A stretch of 64,000 nucleotides of DNA, taken from assembly GCF_003460605.1 (NCBI RefSeq), contig NZ_QTVN01000001.1, positions 310,001 to 374,000 of the forward strand. Direction: 5' to 3'. The stretch comes from Ruminococcus sp. AF31-8BH. Its GTDB lineage: Bacteria > Bacillota > Clostridia > Lachnospirales > Lachnospiraceae. Both the position numbers and the translations under genes were made by a program. Below, in pieces: positions 61,104-64,000 of this stretch; the stretch's first letter is position 1, and each line of letters starts with the position of its first letter. Below the pieces are notes generated by a model, which had not been told where the DNA came from, ran no database searches, and saw only the letters and a program-made list of their open reading frames with translations.

Positions 61104-62483
61104 TTATGTATTTTGTTGTCCAGATAAAAATTTCTGTTTTGATAAAGCAAGTTCTTTGTGTAAATGCACCGCCATAAAAATAGTAATCACAGCAGAAAGT
61201 ACATCAGCGATTGGCTGGGCGTACATAATGCCGTTGATTCCCCAAAATACTGGAAGAATCAGAATTACAGGTATGAAACAAATTCCTTGCCGACAAGCTC
61301 CTAAAAAGAAACCAGCTAACCCTTTCCCAAGAGCGAGTAATAATGAAGAATATACAGTATAGAAGCCAAACAACATAAATGAAAAACCATTTATCCGTAA
61401 AGATTGAGTTCCTACACGAATCATATCTAAATCCATTTTTGTGAATTGTGATATGATTCCTTTTGAAAATATTGCCAATATCAATCCATAAATAACACAA
61501 AATATGGTAGACCATAAAATTGATGTTTTAATTGCTTCTTGTAAACGGTAAAATTTCTTTGCACCATAACTATATCCGGCAATCGGCTGAAAACCTTTAA
61601 TAAATCCAAATACCATCAAACTTCCCATAGAAACAATTCTTGTCACAGCCCCCATACCAGCAATTACAGAATCTCCATAGACCATAGATTTTGTATTTAC
61701 AAAAGAAATAGAAAGGCTTGTTAATATCTGAAAAACAAGTGTTGGTATTCCGATTTTAAATATCTCTGACATAATATCTTTTGTAAATGAAAAATTCCTA
61801 ATTCTAAAATGATAGGTACTTTTTTTTCTAAGAATAAATGTTAAATAAACTAATGTAGAAACAATCTGTGAAATAGCAGTTGCGATTGCCGCTCCTGCAA
61901 CACCCATATTTAATATATAAATGAATACAGGGTCTAAACCAATATTCAATATTGCACCAGTCATTAAGGCACACATAGTTGTTTTTGCCGCTCCCTCACT
62001 GGTTACAATATTATTCATCGTTACATTAAACACATTGAAAATACAAGAAATAATATAAATGCTGGCATAGGTAATAGCGTAAGGCATGATACTGTCTGTT
62101 GCTCCTAAAAATTTAAGAATAGGACGAAGAAAAATTATGGATAAAATAATCATAATTGCACCTACAGTAATACTACTATACAATGCCGTACTTGCTACTT
62201 GATTTGCTTTTTCTTTGTCACCCTTTCCTAATAATCTAGACAGATAAGATGCTGAACCATTTCCAAACAGTAAGCCTAATCCCACTACTACTTGACCAAG
62301 TGGATAAACTACTGAGATTGCTCCCATCTGACTTGTACCCAAACTACCTACAAAATAGGCATCCACCAGATTGTAGATAGCATTTACCATCATACCCAAC
62401 ATGGTAGGGATTCCCATAGCCATAAGGGCTTTTGGTATCGGAGCATTTCCTAATAACTCCATTTTGTTGTTACGATTGTTCAT
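61104..62483 (-). CDS. MATE-family multidrug efflux protein
   Basis: A 459-aa cation-coupled antiporter with 12 membrane segments in two bundles. Family hallmarks: ALMAMGIPTMLGMMVNAIYNLVDAYFVG at the start, GNGSASYLSRLLGKGDKEKANQVAS, and FGFIKGFQPIAGYSYGAKKFYRL at the start of the second half. Exports drugs or dyes; substrate unknown. A PadR regulator is divergent next to it, so it is probably inducible. It sits where tet(M) lies in Tn916. Confidence 0.92.
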   Translation of the reverse strand: MNNRNNKMELLGNAPIPKALMAMGIPTMLGMMVNAIYNLVDAYFVGSLGTSQMGAISVVYPLGQVVVGLGLLFGNGSASYLSRLLGKGDKEKANQVASTALYSSITVGAIMIILSIIFLRPILKFLGATDSIMPYAITYASIYIISCIFNVFNVTMNNIVTSEGAAKTTMCALMTGAILNIGLDPVFIYILNMGVAGAAIATAISQIVSTLVYLTFILRKKSTYHFRIRNFSFTKDIMSEIFKIGIPTLVFQILTSLSISFVNTKSMVYGDSVIAGMGAVTRIVSMGSLMVFGFIKGFQPIAGYSYGAKKFYRLQEAIKTSILWSTIFCVIYGLILAIFSKGIISQFTKMDLDMIRVGTQSLRINGFSFMLFGFYTVYSSLLLALGKGLAGFFLGACRQGICFIPVILILPVFWGINGIMYAQPIADVLSAVITIFMAVHLHKELALSKQKFLSGQQNT

Positions 62484-62501
62484 TCAAAAATCTCCTTTCT
62501 C

Positions 62502-62588
62502 TTGACATGAATTATAAAATATAATAGTATAAATTACAGCATATTTAGCTGTAGGAATTATACTACTATAATTTATAGTAACTGTCAA
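62502..62588. promoter_or_regulatory. Face-to-face promoters with shared dyad, padR and MATE
   Basis: Plus strand: TTGACA (62502-62507), 17 bp, TAGTAT (62525-62530), towards padR. Minus strand: TTGACA (62583-62588), 17 bp, TAGTAT (62560-62565), towards the MATE gene. Between them ACAGC-ATATTTA-GCTGT is symmetric, so both -10 boxes belong to one dyad (about 62525-62565), a likely PadR operator. Confidence 0.8.
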
Positions 62589-62608
62589 TATAAATGGAGG
62601 AAAAATTT

Positions 62609-63139
62609 ATGGCAACGATTGATTTAATAGTATTAGGGATTCTCAAAAAAGAATCCATGAGTGCATACGATATTCAAAAAATGGTGGAATATCGAAACAT
62701 CTCTAAATGGGTAAAAATTAGTACCCCCTCAATCTACAAAAAAGTGATTCAGTTAGAGGGAAAAGGCTATATCACTAGCACACAGGTTAAAGATGGAAAA
62801 ATGCCAGAAAAAGCAGTTTACACATTGACTGATTCTGGAAATTCTCAATTTGAAAAACTTATGCTAGATATATCCTGCAAACCAATTCATATTTTTTTAG
62901 ATTTTAATGCCGTAATTGTCAACCTTGACAGTTTATCCAAAGATAATCAAAAACTATGTCTTGATAATATCGAAAATAATATTAAAATGCTTAAATCATA
63001 TATAGAGGAAAATAGGAATTTTAAAAAGAATATTCCTGAAATCCCCGAAACTGGATTAGCCGTTTTAGAACAACAGGCTATTCTTGTACAAGCAATCGAA
63101 ACATGGATTATGTCAATGAGAGAGCATCTTAATTTGTAA
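62609..63139 (+). CDS. PadR-family transcriptional regulator
   Basis: A 176-aa protein from the ATG at 62609, since GGAGG lies 8 bases upstream of it and overlaps an earlier ATG. The winged helix is at residues 1-85: TIDLIVLGILKKESMSAYDIQKMVEY, KISTPSIYKKVIQLEGKGYI, KAVYTLTDSG. The C-terminal helical dimerisation domain is Vir-like. PadR repressors control adjacent efflux pumps and respond to the drug; the divergent MATE gene is the likely target. Confidence 0.9.
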   Translation: MATIDLIVLGILKKESMSAYDIQKMVEYRNISKWVKISTPSIYKKVIQLEGKGYITSTQVKDGKMPEKAVYTLTDSGNSQFEKLMLDISCKPIHIFLDFNAVIVNLDSLSKDNQKLCLDNIENNIKMLKSYIEENRNFKKNIPEIPETGLAVLEQQAILVQAIETWIMSMREHLNL

Positions 63140-63161
63140 TATCCCTCCAAAAAATATAAAG

Positions 63162-63195
63162 GGCTTGCTATGCGTAGTTTATACGAAAGCAAGCC
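63162..63195. terminator. Terminator between padR and the TcpC-like gene
   Basis: GGCTTGCT/AGCAAGCC stem, followed by TTTTGTCTT on plus and preceded by A-rich DNA on plus (T-rich on minus). Serves the converging padR and TcpC-like transcripts. Confidence 0.75.
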
Positions 63196-63202
63196 TTTTG
63201 TC

Positions 63203-64000
63203 TTATTTAATAATCTTCCAGTTATCGTCCTTATGAAGCACAAGCTCATACTGTGAGATTTGTGTCATTTTCGACTTGTTATCCAGATACTTCACAGACA
63301 CACTGACCTTGAGGTTATCGCCGTCTTTGGTAAAGACAGGGTTTACCAGTTCCGAAAATACATAGTCGCCGGATACAGGAGCAAGCACGCTGGCTTTGAC
63401 ATAATAGGCAAGTTCTTTTTCCGTAGCTGTCGGATAGAGCTTAAAGAATGTTTCCAAGAAAGCGGTAGCGTCCTTGACAGTATCGGAGCTGACACTGACA
63501 TCTGTTTCCTGTGCTTTCGGTTCATACTTTGATTTCTGCACTGCCGGAGCAAGGGTAGGATTCTGGGTAATGACCATTGCACCGTCCTTATCCACATGAA
63601 CGGTCACTGTGTAGTTTTCTGTGACTGTCTGTGTCTGTTCTCCCTCTTTTACCTGCTGATCTACTTCGTAGGCAACGGTAAAATCGTTCGTTCCAGGCTG
63701 TTCTACATTCCAGACCAGCACATTTGTAACGGTAGCACTGGTTGGTATATCTGTTCTGATGGTATCGGCGTTCAAGTCCTGTAATTCTTTGGTAATGTAT
63801 TTACTGATTTCTGTTGTCCTTGCTTCAATGGCTTCCTTGCTGGTATCCCATGAGTAGTAGGCTTTCGCAAAGTTCTTGACGAAATTTTCAATACCGTTGG
63901 TATCGTTCAATCTTAACTGAATGATTTCTTTTTCATGTACCGTGTGGGTGTCAATGGCGGTAAAGTTCTTATACACACCAAAACTGGTGCTTGCCAGAAG
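63203..64000 (-). CDS. TcpC-like (Tn916 Orf13) conjugation protein, C-terminal part
   Basis: The frame is open to the window end (LLASTSFGVYKNFTAIDTHTV at its start), so the N-terminus with its membrane anchor is missing. The visible part has two NTF2-like domains: AYYSWDTSKEAIEARTTEISKYI and FLETFFKLYPTATEKELAYYV. It ends QYELVLHKDDNWKIIK. TcpC/Orf13 is a VirB8-like channel component outside the membrane. Confidence 0.9.
   Translation of the reverse strand, partial: LLASTSFGVYKNFTAIDTHTVHEKEIIQLRLNDTNGIENFVKNFAKAYYSWDTSKEAIEARTTEISKYITKELQDLNADTIRTDIPTSATVTNVLVWNVEQPGTNDFTVAYEVDQQVKEGEQTQTVTENYTVTVHVDKDGAMVITQNPTLAPAVQKSKYEPKAQETDVSVSSDTVKDATAFLETFFKLYPTATEKELAYYVKASVLAPVSGDYVFSELVNPVFTKDGDNLKVSVSVKYLDNKSKMTQISQYELVLHKDDNWKIIK

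Larger units (their letters stand above)
56900..64000. mobile_element. Tn916-like ICE (left part)
   Basis: The order is int, xis, Orf8-like, Orf7-like sigma factor, Orf9-like repressor, KTR protein, cargo, TcpC/Orf13-like, as in Tn916 but with a MATE/PadR pair where tet(M) usually lies. The left boundary lies in the AT-rich DNA between the hsp20 promoter and int (about 56894-57013); the exact end was not identified. The element continues past the window end. Confidence 0.85.

Overview
The window fits a low-GC Gram-positive gut anaerobe of the Clostridia, most likely a Lachnospiraceae relative. This rests on strong AGGAGG-type ribosome sites, a CIRCE-controlled hsp20, a greA-lysS pair, and accessory DNA of the Tn1549/CTn4 and Tn916 types. 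Nothing in the window names a species. Almost all of it is mobile DNA: two integrative conjugative elements (ICEs) flank an approximately 3 kb chromosomal islet (lysS, greA, hsp20; about 53.8-56.9 kb).

ICE 1 (from before position 1 to about 53.6 kb, nearly all on the minus strand) is a large Tn1549/CTn4-type element, read from high to low coordinates. It has three tandem DUF6462-like proteins, a structured non-coding region, a ParM/ParR-like cassette, a lipoprotein and a giant LPXTG Cna-B adhesin. Next come regulators, RadC-like and Toprim proteins, an oriT-like inverted repeat with an unusual six-hairpin GGGGGC array, and MobC with its relaxase. The mating-pore and coupling genes follow: PcfB, VirD4-like T4CP, Maff2, VirB6-like, PrgI, VirB4 and NlpC/P60. 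The 2550-aa ArdC/methyltransferase/SNF2 protein, a sortase and a double-SpoVG protein close the core. Cargo was inserted at two places. One is an ABC-F plus Lnu-type resistance pair with an attenuator leader, between virB4 and nlpC. The other is a left-hand cargo region holding tet(O), a MarR-controlled heterodimeric ABC exporter, an amidohydrolase, an IS1249-like insertion and small regulators. The ICE 1 integrase is not in the window.

ICE 2 (from about 56.9 kb to beyond 64,000) is Tn916-like: int, xis, Orf8/Orf7-type regulators, the Orf9-type repressor, a KTR Cys-rich protein, then a MATE/PadR cargo pair where tet(M) usually sits, and the start of a TcpC/Orf13-like gene.

Points deserving most attention: a 162-bp in-frame tandem duplication inside the tet(O) GTPase domain, whose two copies differ only at silent sites; a tnpV-like gene with its own strong ribosome site, overprinted in another frame inside the giant helicase gene; an in-frame stop that splits the coupling protein gene; a two-fold repeated triplet of GGGGGC hairpins beside an oriT-like palindrome; face-to-face promoters sharing one dyad between padR and the MATE gene; and a structured ~500-bp region without a clear gene upstream of the partition operon.
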